Of a stretch of DNA of 64,000 bases, positions 37,038 to 46,610 are shown one piece after another (position 1 is the stretch's first letter; each line of letters opens with the position of its first letter). Source of the stretch: Allomuricauda sp. (lineage in GTDB: Bacteria; Bacteroidota; Bacteroidia; Flavobacteriales; Flavobacteriaceae); contig JASBTQ010000019.1 in assembly GCA_030148335.1 (NCBI GenBank), positions 1-64,000 of the forward strand, in the 5' to 3' direction. The notes below the pieces were generated by a model. That model saw only the letters and a program-made list of their open reading frames with translations, ran no database searches and was not told where the DNA came from. Both the position numbers and the translations under genes were made by a program.

Positions 37038-37874
37038 ATGCAAAAGGAATTCATAGGGGTCGATATTGGGGGTAGCAATATGAAAGCAGGGAAGGTGGTC
37101 AATGGATCGGTAGTGCAAAGCCATTTGGTGGAGGTTGGCCGAAATGACACGGAAGAAGCAACCCTTGATAAACTCTTTGAAAGCATAAATAAAGTAATGA
37201 CCAATGCTGTGGAGGCCATTGGCATTGGAGTCCCGGCAGTGGTGGACCCAGAATCCGGTATTGTGTACGATGTGCAGAACATTCCTGCATGGACCAAAGT
37301 GGCCCTGAAGGATTTGGTATATCAAAAGTATAAGGTGCCTGTCTTCATAAACAACGATGCCAACTGTTTTGCACTGGGCGAAAAATACTTCGGAAAGGCG
37401 CAAACATATACCGATTGCGTGGCACTTTCCTTGGGTACGGGACTCGGTATGGGGATTTTAATAGACAACAAGCTGTACAATGGTGTTTTGTGCGGTGCAG
37501 GGGAAATAGGCATGCTTCCCTATAAAAATGGTATCATGGAGCATTACACAGGCAGTTTTTTCTTTGAGAAAACATATGGGGAATCCGCCAAAGCACTTTT
37601 CAATAGGGCATTGGAAGGAGATTCCTTGGCCCTGGAAGCATTCAACGAATATGGAAAGCACTTGGGAGAGGCCATAAAGGCCATTCTCTACCTGTTTGCG
37701 CCCGAGATGATCGTGCTCGGGGGGTCTATCAGCAATGCGTACCCATTTTTCAAGGATGCCGTAATGCATTCCCTTGGTTCATTTGCCTATCAAAAACAAC
37801 TGGAACATTTTAAAATTGAAACATCAGATCTGGTGGATTCACCCATTTTGGGTGCAGCCGCACTATGTCTGTAA
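37038..37874 (+). CDS. ROK-family sugar kinase
   Basis: The protein has 278 residues: phosphate-1 motif GVDIGGSNMKAG at the N terminus, INNDANCFALGE, and LSLGTGLGMGI. The usual ROK zinc-binding Cys cluster is missing (GAGEIGMLPYKNG stands in its place), so it is a zinc-free variant. Start is set at 37038, 4 nt after the transporter stop; the frame stays open upstream. It likely phosphorylates the imported sugar and so makes the ligand for the RpiR-type regulator. Confidence 0.9.
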   Translation: MQKEFIGVDIGGSNMKAGKVVNGSVVQSHLVEVGRNDTEEATLDKLFESINKVMTNAVEAIGIGVPAVVDPESGIVYDVQNIPAWTKVALKDLVYQKYKVPVFINNDANCFALGEKYFGKAQTYTDCVALSLGTGLGMGILIDNKLYNGVLCGAGEIGMLPYKNGIMEHYTGSFFFEKTYGESAKALFNRALEGDSLALEAFNEYGKHLGEAIKAILYLFAPEMIVLGGSISNAYPFFKDAVMHSLGSFAYQKQLEHFKIETSDLVDSPILGAAALCL

Positions 37875-37894
37875 AACAAATAACCTTATAAAAA

Positions 37895-40546
37895 ATGAGA
37901 ATAGTTATAACAGTACTGCTCGCATGTTTCTTGCTAAAGTCCTGTGCGAAACCAGAACCTGGCAAACAGGTAAGCATCACCATTGAGAACAACAAAAAAG
38001 GCGCACCCGTAACGTTGGGGATCCCTTTTCCCAAAGGGGCACTGTACTCAGTGGACAACCTTCGGTTGTTGACTGCCGATGGCGCAGAGATTCCATGCCA
38101 GACCACGGAGGTATCCAATTGGGGTCCAATAGATGAGAGCATCAAGTGGGTTTGGGTGTTCTTTTTCTCTGAGGAAGGTTCTGATTATGTGCTGGAGTAT
38201 GGGGACAGTGTGGCGCCCATGCTTCCAAAGGAAAAGATCATATCCACCAATAACATGAGACCACAGGGTGGGATAGATGTGAACACGGGGCCGCTATCTT
38301 TTTCCATCCATAAGAGGGGCAACGGATTTTTGGATGAGGTATATCTGGATTCCGACCAAGACGGAAAATTTGCGGATAATGAATTGATCGGCTCATCAAA
38401 GGGGGAGAATCGGGGGTCTTTCTTCGATATTTTGGACGATGCCGGAATCGATGCATCCAAAGCCGTCATCAATGAGGTTTTTAGGGAAAAAGGCTCGGGA
38501 CCGATGCATTCCATATTTAGGATAGAGGGGACCTATACCTACAATAGGGCGGACAACAACATATCGCCTTTCTCCATTTGGTTGCACACCTATGCAGGAA
38601 AAAGCTATATTAAGGTGCTCCATACCATGACCTATACGGGCATACCCGACAAGCATAAGATTCAGGAAGGCCAGCATGCCAACATTGCAACACAGAATGA
38701 TAAGATCCTATCAGAACAAACAACGGACGACCCAGGATGGACCCAGCCCAATGACCAGATAGCGGGGGTCGGTCTTCAACTCAAATACCATTTGGATGAG
38801 AATGTGAGCGTCACCATGCCTTTGTATGATGGGGATTGGAAAGATGAAGAGGCCAAGACTGTCATGGAGGAAGTGACCGTTACTAGCGATGAAACCGTAC
38901 AATTGTTACAGAAAGGACCCGAGGGTAAAAAAAGCCCAAGCCTTAGAAGCCTATATATGAGTGGCTTTAAAAAAGAGGAAGATCAAAAAGAGGAAGAACT
39001 ACAACCAAGCTTTGTGGCCACTGTGGACAAGGCCGGCGACAATGTCGCCCAGGCCCAAAAGGCAAAGGGATGGATAAATGTTTCCGACGGGAAAAGAGGG
39101 GTTGGTGTCGGCATAAAGAATTTCTTGAAGGAATATCCCAAAGGGATAGAACTGGACGCTTCCACATCTACGTTGACAGGAAGTATCTGGCCCAAGGAAA
39201 ATGGCCCAAAAAGTTTTGCTAGGGCAAACACTGAGAGCGATGGAGAAATGTTGGACAATTTTGCCCAGGGCATCACCAAAACAACAGAGTTCATTTATTA
39301 TTTCCATGACAATGACTCCCCTGAAGGAGTGGGCCAGAAAATGGACTATGTTTTGGATGCCCCTGTGGCCCATGCTTCCCCGGAATGGTACACAGGTTCC
39401 AAGGTGTATGGCAATATGGCCCCTTTTTCTGCAAAACATCCAGAGTTTGAAAACGCATTGCAGTACAAGTATCAGTGGTGGACCTATAACCAAGAGAACG
39501 AACCATGGTACGGTATATTTGACTACGGGGACGGCAAGACCTATTTCTTCAATGGTAGATGGGTCATGTGGACCAATAACGAGCCAACCACCGATTTCAT
39601 GCTTTGGACCAATTTCATGCGAACCGGGGATCCCAAATTCTTCAATCTGGCACAGGCCATGAGCAGGCATACCATGGATGTGGACAATATCCACTGGCCA
39701 AGAAAGCGCACCTATTATGGGGAGATCAATGATGCGATAGATTTTTGGAACTATGAGGACGAACCGGAATCCACACCTTATCTGGGTATAGGCAGAAGGC
39801 ACGCCAACGAACATTGGAACGCCCTTTTGAGTGCACACGTTTGGATCCAGGGATGGATTGCGGATTACTATCTGGCAGCCGACCATCGGGCACTTGAAGT
39901 GGCTAAAATGACCGGGGATACCTATATCAACAGAATTTGGGGGGAACACGACCTGAGGGGAAGAAGACTCTATCTATCCGTTCTCAATTTGGTCGAACTC
40001 TATGATGCCACAAAACTCAAAAAATATAAGGATGAGCTGGATGATAGGGTAAACATCATGTTGGAATTGCAAGAAAGACAAGGAGGGAACCTTCTATTGG
40101 ACAGATATGGATATAGCCAAACCTATATGGCCCAAGGATTATACAAATACCAACAGATCACAGGGGATGAAAAAGTCAGAAAAGCCTTGGTCAACCACGC
40201 AAGATGGGTAAGGGACGTACCCCCATTGAACCACGAAATGGAATCGTACCTGGCAACGATCTATCCATTGCTGATCGGGTATGAATTCAGTGGAGAAAAA
40301 GTATACCTGAATGAAGCACTTGCTAGGGCAGAGGTACTTAAGATTGGTGAACTGCCCAAAAAACCGGAGGAATATGAAAATGCCGTGGCATATAGCGATG
40401 ATCTGGTCAAAATTTCGAACCTTCCAGAAAGTAAAGGACGGTTTACCAACTGGCAGACCAATCAGGGGCTTCGCGTATTTGGTTGGACGCATGCCTATAA
40501 TATTCCCTATTTGTTGTATTGGTTGGACCAAGAAAATATCGACTAA
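37895..40546 (+). CDS. PcRGLX/YetA-like lipoprotein, candidate polysaccharide lyase
   Basis: This 883-residue lipoprotein (lipobox LLKSC, Cys about 17) has the N-terminal beta domain of the exo-rhamnogalacturonan lyase (PcRGLX/YetA, PL26-like) family: PVTLGIPFPKGAL, GAEIPCQTTEVSNWG, DESIKWVWVFFF. An all-helical toroid follows (HANEHWNALLSAHVWIQGW, NHARWVRDVPPLNHE). It ends the glycan operon just before a terminator. Family members cleave uronate-containing polymers. Whether this one acts on rhamnogalacturonan is doubtful given the amino-sugar genes around it. Confidence 0.8.
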   Translation: MRIVITVLLACFLLKSCAKPEPGKQVSITIENNKKGAPVTLGIPFPKGALYSVDNLRLLTADGAEIPCQTTEVSNWGPIDESIKWVWVFFFSEEGSDYVLEYGDSVAPMLPKEKIISTNNMRPQGGIDVNTGPLSFSIHKRGNGFLDEVYLDSDQDGKFADNELIGSSKGENRGSFFDILDDAGIDASKAVINEVFREKGSGPMHSIFRIEGTYTYNRADNNISPFSIWLHTYAGKSYIKVLHTMTYTGIPDKHKIQEGQHANIATQNDKILSEQTTDDPGWTQPNDQIAGVGLQLKYHLDENVSVTMPLYDGDWKDEEAKTVMEEVTVTSDETVQLLQKGPEGKKSPSLRSLYMSGFKKEEDQKEEELQPSFVATVDKAGDNVAQAQKAKGWINVSDGKRGVGVGIKNFLKEYPKGIELDASTSTLTGSIWPKENGPKSFARANTESDGEMLDNFAQGITKTTEFIYYFHDNDSPEGVGQKMDYVLDAPVAHASPEWYTGSKVYGNMAPFSAKHPEFENALQYKYQWWTYNQENEPWYGIFDYGDGKTYFFNGRWVMWTNNEPTTDFMLWTNFMRTGDPKFFNLAQAMSRHTMDVDNIHWPRKRTYYGEINDAIDFWNYEDEPESTPYLGIGRRHANEHWNALLSAHVWIQGWIADYYLAADHRALEVAKMTGDTYINRIWGEHDLRGRRLYLSVLNLVELYDATKLKKYKDELDDRVNIMLELQERQGGNLLLDRYGYSQTYMAQGLYKYQQITGDEKVRKALVNHARWVRDVPPLNHEMESYLATIYPLLIGYEFSGEKVYLNEALARAEVLKIGELPKKPEEYENAVAYSDDLVKISNLPESKGRFTNWQTNQGLRVFGWTHAYNIPYLLYWLDQENID

Positions 40547-40559
40547 GAACAACGGATTA

Positions 40560-40602
40560 AAAAAGGGAGCCCCGATCATGGATTGGGATGCTCCCTTTTT
40601 TA
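40560..40602 (+). terminator. Rho-independent terminator of the glycan operon
   Basis: AAAAGGGAGC pairs with GCTCCCTTTT around an inner CCC/GGG pairing, followed by a T run. It ends transcription after the lyase-like gene and separates it from the DASS gene. Confidence 0.8.
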
Positions 40603-40634
40603 TTGTGCATATGTACTAAACAACTCGTAATATA

Positions 40635-42068
40635 ATGCTATACAAACGTTTGGGCTTTGTCCTTGGCCCGCTACTATTCGTCCTCATTCACTTGTTTTTT
40701 GAAGGTGATGGCCTTTCTGATCAAGGAAGGGATCTACTTGCTGCCACCGTGTGGATAGGTATTTGGTGGGTTTTGGAAGTATTGCCCATTGCGGCCACGG
40801 CCCTGTTGCCCATTATTCTGTTCCCTTTGTTGGATACGATAAGCCTGGGAGAAACCACGGCCAGCTACGGGCATAAATATGTTTTTCTATATATGGGAGG
40901 TTTCATGCTCGCAGTGGCCATTGAAAGATGGAATTTGCATAAGCGCATTGCATTGAGTATTATAAAGCTCATAGGGGCCAATATGAATACCATCGTCCTT
41001 GGGTTTATGGTGGCTACGGCATTCCTTTCCATGTGGATCTCGAATACGGCGACCACTGTGATGGTCATGCCCATGGCAGTATCCATCATCAAACAATTAA
41101 AGGACAACCCCGTAACCCCACAGGACGAGAATGAGCAATTTGGAAAGATGCTGATGCTCGCCATTGCTTATGCTGCTTCCATAGGAGGTATAGCCACATT
41201 GATAGGAACTCCTCCAAATCTGGTCTTTGCCGGATTTGTACAAAAAACATACGGTGTGGATGTCAGTTTTTGGCAGTGGATGAAGTTTGGGCTTCCCGTG
41301 GCCACCATATTGCTGGTTCTGGCCTGGCTGTACCTTACCCGAATTGCATACCCCTTGCGGCAAGGAAGGTTTCCCGGAGGGAAAGAGGAAATAGACCGGC
41401 TTCTACATGAATTGGGACCAATGGGCAGGGAAGAAAGGATTGTGCTTGGGGTATTTGTGCTCACGGCCTTTTGTTGGATTACCCGTTCCTTCCTGTTACA
41501 ACATTTCATACCGGCCATAGACGATACCATGATAGCCATAGCATCTGCAGTGGTGCTTTTTGCATTGCCCACCGGAAATGGAAAAGGCTCCATACTGCGC
41601 TGGGAAGAAGCGGTTCAGATTCCTTGGGGCATTATTTTGCTCTTTGGAGGTGGAATGGCCATTGCAAAAGGGTTTGAGGATACAGGGCTGGCAAGTTATA
41701 TAGGAGCCCAGATGGCCTTTTTTGATGGACTGCCATTGTTGGTTTTGTTGCTGTTGGTCATTACCTGCATCAATTTCCTGACTGAGGTCACATCGAATCT
41801 GGCCACTACGGCCATGATGCTTCCGGTTCTTGCACCTTTGGCCCTTACCTTGGGCATAGACCCCTTTATATTGATGGTGGCCTGTACTTCTGCCGCATCC
41901 TGTGCATTTATGTTGCCTGTGGCCACCCCGCCAAATGCTGTGGTCTTTGGATCGGGTTACCTAAGGGTTCCCGATATGGTCAGGGCAGGATTTTTTATGA
42001 ATCTTGTTTCCATTCTGGTATTGGGAATGTTCATTTATTTTCTATTGCCTGTGTTATGGGACTTATGA
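40635..42068 (+). CDS. DASS/SLC13 sodium:anion symporter
   Basis: This membrane protein has 477 residues and the two family SNT-type motifs (WISNTATTVMVMPMA and TEVTSNLATTAMMLPV). SLC13 proteins import dicarboxylates, tricarboxylates or sulfate with sodium. It lies after the terminator of the glycan operon and has its own transcription. It may take up an organic acid formed by the adjacent pathway, or be unrelated. Confidence 0.92.
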   Translation: MLYKRLGFVLGPLLFVLIHLFFEGDGLSDQGRDLLAATVWIGIWWVLEVLPIAATALLPIILFPLLDTISLGETTASYGHKYVFLYMGGFMLAVAIERWNLHKRIALSIIKLIGANMNTIVLGFMVATAFLSMWISNTATTVMVMPMAVSIIKQLKDNPVTPQDENEQFGKMLMLAIAYAASIGGIATLIGTPPNLVFAGFVQKTYGVDVSFWQWMKFGLPVATILLVLAWLYLTRIAYPLRQGRFPGGKEEIDRLLHELGPMGREERIVLGVFVLTAFCWITRSFLLQHFIPAIDDTMIAIASAVVLFALPTGNGKGSILRWEEAVQIPWGIILLFGGGMAIAKGFEDTGLASYIGAQMAFFDGLPLLVLLLLVITCINFLTEVTSNLATTAMMLPVLAPLALTLGIDPFILMVACTSAASCAFMLPVATPPNAVVFGSGYLRVPDMVRAGFFMNLVSILVLGMFIYFLLPVLWDL

Positions 42069-42286
42069 AAGCAAACTTAACCATAGATTTTCCCAAGGCT
42101 TGTCCAAGGTAGGGCTAGATATTATATTTTGCCATATGAACACCCATTTATAAGGGAATCATCGATTTGAAATCCACTTCCCGATTGAAGAAAGCGGGGA
42201 GAACCAAAAGGGACTGGACCAAGAATAGGAGCATGCCCCATATCAATCCTTTTTCCTGGGAAAACAAGAAGTATTGGGGAGTGTGA

Positions 42287-42300
42287 TTTGAATTTTATAA
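42287..42300 (+). promoter_or_regulatory. Copy 1 of an AraC-type direct-repeat motif
   Basis: TTTGAATTTTATAA lies 10 nt before the araC-type gene. Exact copies lie before the aldo/keto reductase (43214, 43235). The stretch 42069-42286 holds no recognisable gene. Confidence 0.5.
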
Positions 42301-42309
42301 TTTTATCCT

Positions 42310-43218
42310 ATGAAGGGGAGCGAATCTTTACAGGAATTTTACGAAAGGGTACCGCAATTGGGAAATGGGATCAGGAGTTTGGACCCTACTGGTGCTGGAC
42401 ACATCAACGTGTTCTCCAGGGCCAAATGCAGGCTGATCAGTCCGTATATGCGCCGGGATTTTTACAAGGTCACCCTGATCATTGGGGAGGGAACCATTCA
42501 ATACGCCAACAAATGGATTGCCATTGACCGTCCTGCACTGTTGTTTTCCAACCCCATGGTGCCCTATGCCTGGGAGGCCACCTCAGAAGAGCAAAAAGGA
42601 TGGTTTGCCCTTTTTTCCGAGTCCTTCCTCCTTAATGGGACCCAATCGACCAGTCTAAGGGAATCCCCTTTGTTCCGTGTGGGCAGTGACCCTGTCTTCT
42701 TTTTGAATGATGGGCAGTTGGATGAAATCTCCAGACTCTTTCAGCGGATGGAAAAGGAAATGCAATCGGATTACCAATTTAAATACGATGTGGTCCGAAG
42801 CCATTTGCACTTGATCATCCATGAGGCCATGAAATACAATCCGGCGAATAGTTTTGAAAGGAGCTACAATTCTTCGGAGCGGATTGCCTCCCTGTTTTTG
42901 GAACTGTTGGAACGGCAATTCCCTGTAGATTTTCCCAATGCCCCGTTGGAGATGAAATCTGCCAAGGACTATGCGGCCCATTTGTCGGTGCATGTGAACC
43001 ATCTGAACCGAATGGTCAAAAAGCAGACCCAAAAAACCACTACGGAACATATTGCGGATCGGGTGGTGCGGGAAGCATTGGCCTTGCTGCAGCATAGTGA
43101 CCAAAGTATCTCGGAGATTGCCTATAGTCTCGGATTTGACAACCCGGCCTACTTTACCAATTTCTTCAAGGGTAAAATGGGGGTTTCCCCCAATCAGGCA
43201 CGGGAATCCCATGTTTGA
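42310..43218 (+). CDS. AraC-family transcriptional regulator
   Basis: The protein has 302 residues: an N-terminal cupin-like sensing part (MRRDFYKVTLIIGEGTIQYANKWIAIDRPALLFSNP) and a C-terminal double helix-turn-helix (FSINHLNRMVKK-like block, then SISEIAYSLGFDNPAYFTNFFKGKMGVSPNQ). It stands just upstream of an aldo/keto reductase gene, a common pairing in Flavobacteriia. The identical 14-mers at its own start and upstream of the reductase point to control of both. Confidence 0.92.
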   Translation: MKGSESLQEFYERVPQLGNGIRSLDPTGAGHINVFSRAKCRLISPYMRRDFYKVTLIIGEGTIQYANKWIAIDRPALLFSNPMVPYAWEATSEEQKGWFALFSESFLLNGTQSTSLRESPLFRVGSDPVFFLNDGQLDEISRLFQRMEKEMQSDYQFKYDVVRSHLHLIIHEAMKYNPANSFERSYNSSERIASLFLELLERQFPVDFPNAPLEMKSAKDYAAHLSVHVNHLNRMVKKQTQKTTTEHIADRVVREALALLQHSDQSISEIAYSLGFDNPAYFTNFFKGKMGVSPNQARESHV

Positions 43219-43248
43219 ATTTTATAAATGATACTTTGAATTTTATAA
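43214..43248 (+). promoter_or_regulatory. Two AraC-type direct repeats 21 bp apart
   Basis: TTTGAATTTTATAA occurs at 43214-43227 and 43235-43248. The 21-bp period equals two helical turns and is typical of AraC-family half-sites. The pair overlaps the end of the regulator gene and precedes the reductase gene. Confidence 0.6.
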
Positions 43249-43295
43249 GCCATGGCCATAGGTTTGCAAATACTTTTGGTTCAAAAACAGGAACT

Positions 43296-44297
43296 ATGGT
43301 TTATAGAAATTTAGGAAACACAAATGAAAGGTTGTCCGCTGTGGGATTGGGTTGTATGGGGATGAGTTTTGCCTATGGCCCCGCCAATGACAAAGATAGC
43401 ATCAAGGTTTTGCACAGGGCCTTGGATCTGGGCATCAACTTTTGGGATACAGCGGATATGTATGGTAATGGTGCGAACGAACTTTTGCTTTCACAGGTAC
43501 TGAAAGAACATAGGGAGAAGGTGTTTTTGGCCACCAAGTTCGGTTTTCGGTTTCGCTCCAATAAGGCGACGGTCAGCAATTCCCCCAACACCTTTTTTGA
43601 CGGGTCTCCCGGATATGTCAAGCAGGCTGCGGAAGCCAGCTTGCAACGATTGGGCGTGGATGTCATTGACCTCTATTATGCCCACAGGGTGGACCCACAG
43701 GTTCCGATAGAGGACACGGTAGGGGCCATGGCCGATCTGGTCAGGGAAGGTAAGGTGCGTTATCTGGGATTGAGCGAAGCATCACCGGAGTCCATACGAC
43801 GTGCCAATGCAGTGCATCCCATTAGTGCCCTGCAGAGCGAATATTCCCTGCTCACAAGAGGAGTGGAAGGGGATATCTTGGACACCGTAAGAGATTACAA
43901 AATGTCCTTGGTGCCCTATTCCCCTTTGGCAAGGGGCTTGATCACGGACACTTTTAAGGTGGATGCTTTGGATGGGAACGACTATAGAAGAACCTTGCCA
44001 AGATACCAAGGGGAACACTTGGACAACAACCTCCATCTTAAATCCGAACTCCAAGGATTGGCAGGCCAAAAGGGAATTACCATGGCCCAATTGGCCTTGG
44101 CCTGGGTCTTGAACCAAGGAGACGATGTATTGCCCATACCAGGTACCCGAAAGATCGATAGGTTGGAAGAAAACGCAAAGGCCATTGAGGTGGTATTGTC
44201 GCAAGAAGAGCTCGACTCCATTACGGTTCTATTGGAAAGATATCCCAATGTGGGCGAACGCTATAACGAGAGGGCCATGCGCCTAGTGAACAATTGA
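43296..44297 (+). CDS. Aldo/keto reductase
   Basis: The protein has 333 residues with the AKR signature: GLGCMGMS, GINFWDTADMYGNGANE (catalytic Asp and Tyr), LATKFG (Lys) and LYYAHRVDP (His), then IPGTRKIDRLEENAKA for NADPH binding. It reduces or oxidises carbonyl compounds. Start is set at 43296 (MVYRNLG), because the upstream extension contains the direct repeats. Confidence 0.94.
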   Translation: MVYRNLGNTNERLSAVGLGCMGMSFAYGPANDKDSIKVLHRALDLGINFWDTADMYGNGANELLLSQVLKEHREKVFLATKFGFRFRSNKATVSNSPNTFFDGSPGYVKQAAEASLQRLGVDVIDLYYAHRVDPQVPIEDTVGAMADLVREGKVRYLGLSEASPESIRRANAVHPISALQSEYSLLTRGVEGDILDTVRDYKMSLVPYSPLARGLITDTFKVDALDGNDYRRTLPRYQGEHLDNNLHLKSELQGLAGQKGITMAQLALAWVLNQGDDVLPIPGTRKIDRLEENAKAIEVVLSQEELDSITVLLERYPNVGERYNERAMRLVNN

Positions 44298-44372
44298 CCC
44301 TATGCAACAAAAGCATCCAGACCGTTGATCCATGTTTTATTTTTTAACACCTAAAAAAGAAAGATTTCCTTG

Positions 44373-45590
44373 GTGACAAAATCCTATACCCAGGTCAAGA
44401 GATTACACGAGAACCACAAAAAAAAGGCCACCCTGATCTCGTTTTTGATGATTCCCTTATCGGGTTTGGTGACCGATATCTATGCACCTTCCATGCCCAC
44501 CATGGCCTCTGAGCTCCAACAGTCGGAAGGGGCTGTTCAACTGACCCTCACTTTTTTCTTGCTGAGTTATGCCGTGGTCCAGTTTTTTGCAGGAAGTATC
44601 ATGGATAGCTATGGGCGCTATCGCATCACCCTGATATCACTCGTCCTCTTTATCCTGAGCAATTTGGTCATTGCAATGTCCACCAGTTTGGGCCCTATCT
44701 ATGCCATGCGTATCCTACAGGGGGTGGCCATTGGCTGTATTGGGGTTTCCAAACGCAGTTTTTTTGTGGATGTGCACGAAGGGGAGAAAAGAAAGCATTA
44801 TTTGAGCCTCATGTCCATTGTATGGTCCATCGCTCCCATAGTGGCGCCCTTTATTGGGGGGTATCTGCAGCATTTTTTCAATTGGCAGGCCAGTTTTTAT
44901 GTTTTGGCCGGGTACGCCTCCGTACTCTTGCTTTTGGAATTGCTCTTTTCCGGGGAGACCTTGCCTGAGTTCAGACCGTTCAAACGAAAAACCATACTTA
45001 AGGATTATGGTATTATGCTGCGGACGCCCATGTTCATTTACGGGGTCATCTGCAGTGGTCTGTGCTATGGGACCATCATGATCTTTAACCTGTCCGGGGC
45101 GTTCATAGTGGAGCACCGTATGGGATTTCCTCCGGTGGTTGCCGGATATGTGTCCCTGATTATGGGAATGGCATGGCTGTTGGGCGGATTTTTGGGCAAG
45201 GCCCTTATCGATAGGCCTTTTGTCCCTAAACTTAGAACCGCCAATATGTTCGGGGTCATAACGGCAATCTTGATGATCTTCAGTGTGGCGGTTTGGGAAA
45301 ACCTATACAGTTTGGTTGTTTTTGCCTTTTTGGTCCATGTGGGGGTAGGATTCATCTTCAACAACTATTTTGCCTATTGTATCGGAAGGTTTCCAAAAAT
45401 GGCCGGGATTTCAGGTGGCTTTATCGGGGGTTCCGCTTTTTTTATCACTTCCATTTCCAGTTTTGCCATCGTTGGATTGGTGCATCCCCAAGATCAGGCC
45501 GGTCTGGGTACTGCTTATCTAGGTATGATTATGTTGATTATGATAATCCTATTGTTCCTGATAAGACCCGGTAAAGTAAGGAAGGATTAA
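44373..45590 (+). CDS. MFS drug-resistance-type transporter (Bcr/CflA-like)
   Basis: This protein of about 405 residues has 12 transmembrane helices. The first segment carries LVTDIYAPSMPTMASELQ, as in Bcr/CflA exporters (D-x-Y-x-P), with GSIMDSYGRYRITL as motif A. No ATG lies before the first helix; GTG at 44373 (or TTG at 44370) is the likely start. It follows the reductase after 75 nt and may export a toxic aldehyde or related compound. Confidence 0.88.
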   Translation: MTKSYTQVKRLHENHKKKATLISFLMIPLSGLVTDIYAPSMPTMASELQQSEGAVQLTLTFFLLSYAVVQFFAGSIMDSYGRYRITLISLVLFILSNLVIAMSTSLGPIYAMRILQGVAIGCIGVSKRSFFVDVHEGEKRKHYLSLMSIVWSIAPIVAPFIGGYLQHFFNWQASFYVLAGYASVLLLLELLFSGETLPEFRPFKRKTILKDYGIMLRTPMFIYGVICSGLCYGTIMIFNLSGAFIVEHRMGFPPVVAGYVSLIMGMAWLLGGFLGKALIDRPFVPKLRTANMFGVITAILMIFSVAVWENLYSLVVFAFLVHVGVGFIFNNYFAYCIGRFPKMAGISGGFIGGSAFFITSISSFAIVGLVHPQDQAGLGTAYLGMIMLIMIILLFLIRPGKVRKD

Positions 45591-45703
45591 ACATTTAAGG
45601 CCTTATTCAAGAAGTGAATGGATAGAAAAAAACCTTGATTTTCCATTTTACACATCCAAATGGGTTTTCCAATGAACGGAACGTTACGGCGAACCCCCCC
45701 CAC

Positions 45704-45873
45704 ATTTTTTATCCACTCGGTTGAGAATTATATTGTGCCAGTGGAAATACATATATATCCCGATGGTGGGCACGGGTATGCAGTTGGTGCAATGGATGAA
45801 CATTTGAAATGATGGTTCGATGTTGTTCCCAGATGGACCAAAGACTGTTTAGTCAAATGGAACCGTAATATTT
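45704..45873 (+). pseudogene. Relic of an alpha/beta hydrolase C terminus
   Basis: The plus strand reads PTFFIHSVENYIVPVEIHIYPDGGHGYAVG, then further residues to a TGA, then WFDVVPRWTKDCL in frame. This is the end of an esterase/dienelactone hydrolase-like protein, with the catalytic His in GGHGY. The segment between the Asp- and His-containing blocks seems deleted, and no N-terminal part exists. Confidence 0.5.
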
Positions 45874-46610
45874 GAGTGTTGCATTACGATGGGGTTCCCG
45901 GAAAATGAAATCTTTTTGATTTGCAGTCCGGTTCCAATAGAAATAACGCTACGACGTTTTCCCGTCGGACGGTTGTGATTTATTGTCAAAGCCTAAGCTT
46001 ATATCCTTGTTTTTCAAATTGACCGCAAGACAAAAGGTTCTGATGGTCAATTATGACATACTAGCCTATTTGGTGCGCTAAATGGGACAACTAAAGAAAT
46101 TATCTGAAATGGTCCCTATGAGCCACTTTATGCCAATGCATTGAAAAGTGGGTGATGCGAATTCCAGCATATGGAATTCACTGGCATGGTTTCAATCCAT
46201 TGAACGAATGGATTGGATGTCCTTGACTTTATGGACCTATTGCAAAATCCCATTATTGTGTATCCATCACCATGGGAGGATGCCATGCCCAAAGACCTTC
46301 AAATAAACAGGGCTAATGGAGGCTATGGAGGAAGTAGCACCACAACAACTATCCGAATATGAGGTGGATCTATGAGAAAAGAAGAAAGGCCTTAAAGGAC
46401 AGGATGAAAACTTCAAGACCCAAGTTGAGCGGACCTTCCCCGAAGGATCAGGGAGAGCCGTTCAAGTCTGACTAAGAGGAAACCAGGTTCTAGGATGTCA
46501 CAAGTACTTTTACTCCCTTACGGTGGAAATAGTTGATGCCTCATTATGTAGTCCATAAGGCAGTTGTCCAAACAAATATTCAGTGATTTTTAATCAAACG
46601 GGGTATTGTG
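45874..46610. other. Long decayed stretch
   Basis: Over 700 nt contain no open frame of note on either strand. Translated scraps are interrupted every few codons and match nothing I recognise. No RNA gene, repeat or terminator was found. It is best read as degraded coding DNA continuing from the hydrolase relic. Confidence 0.5.
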
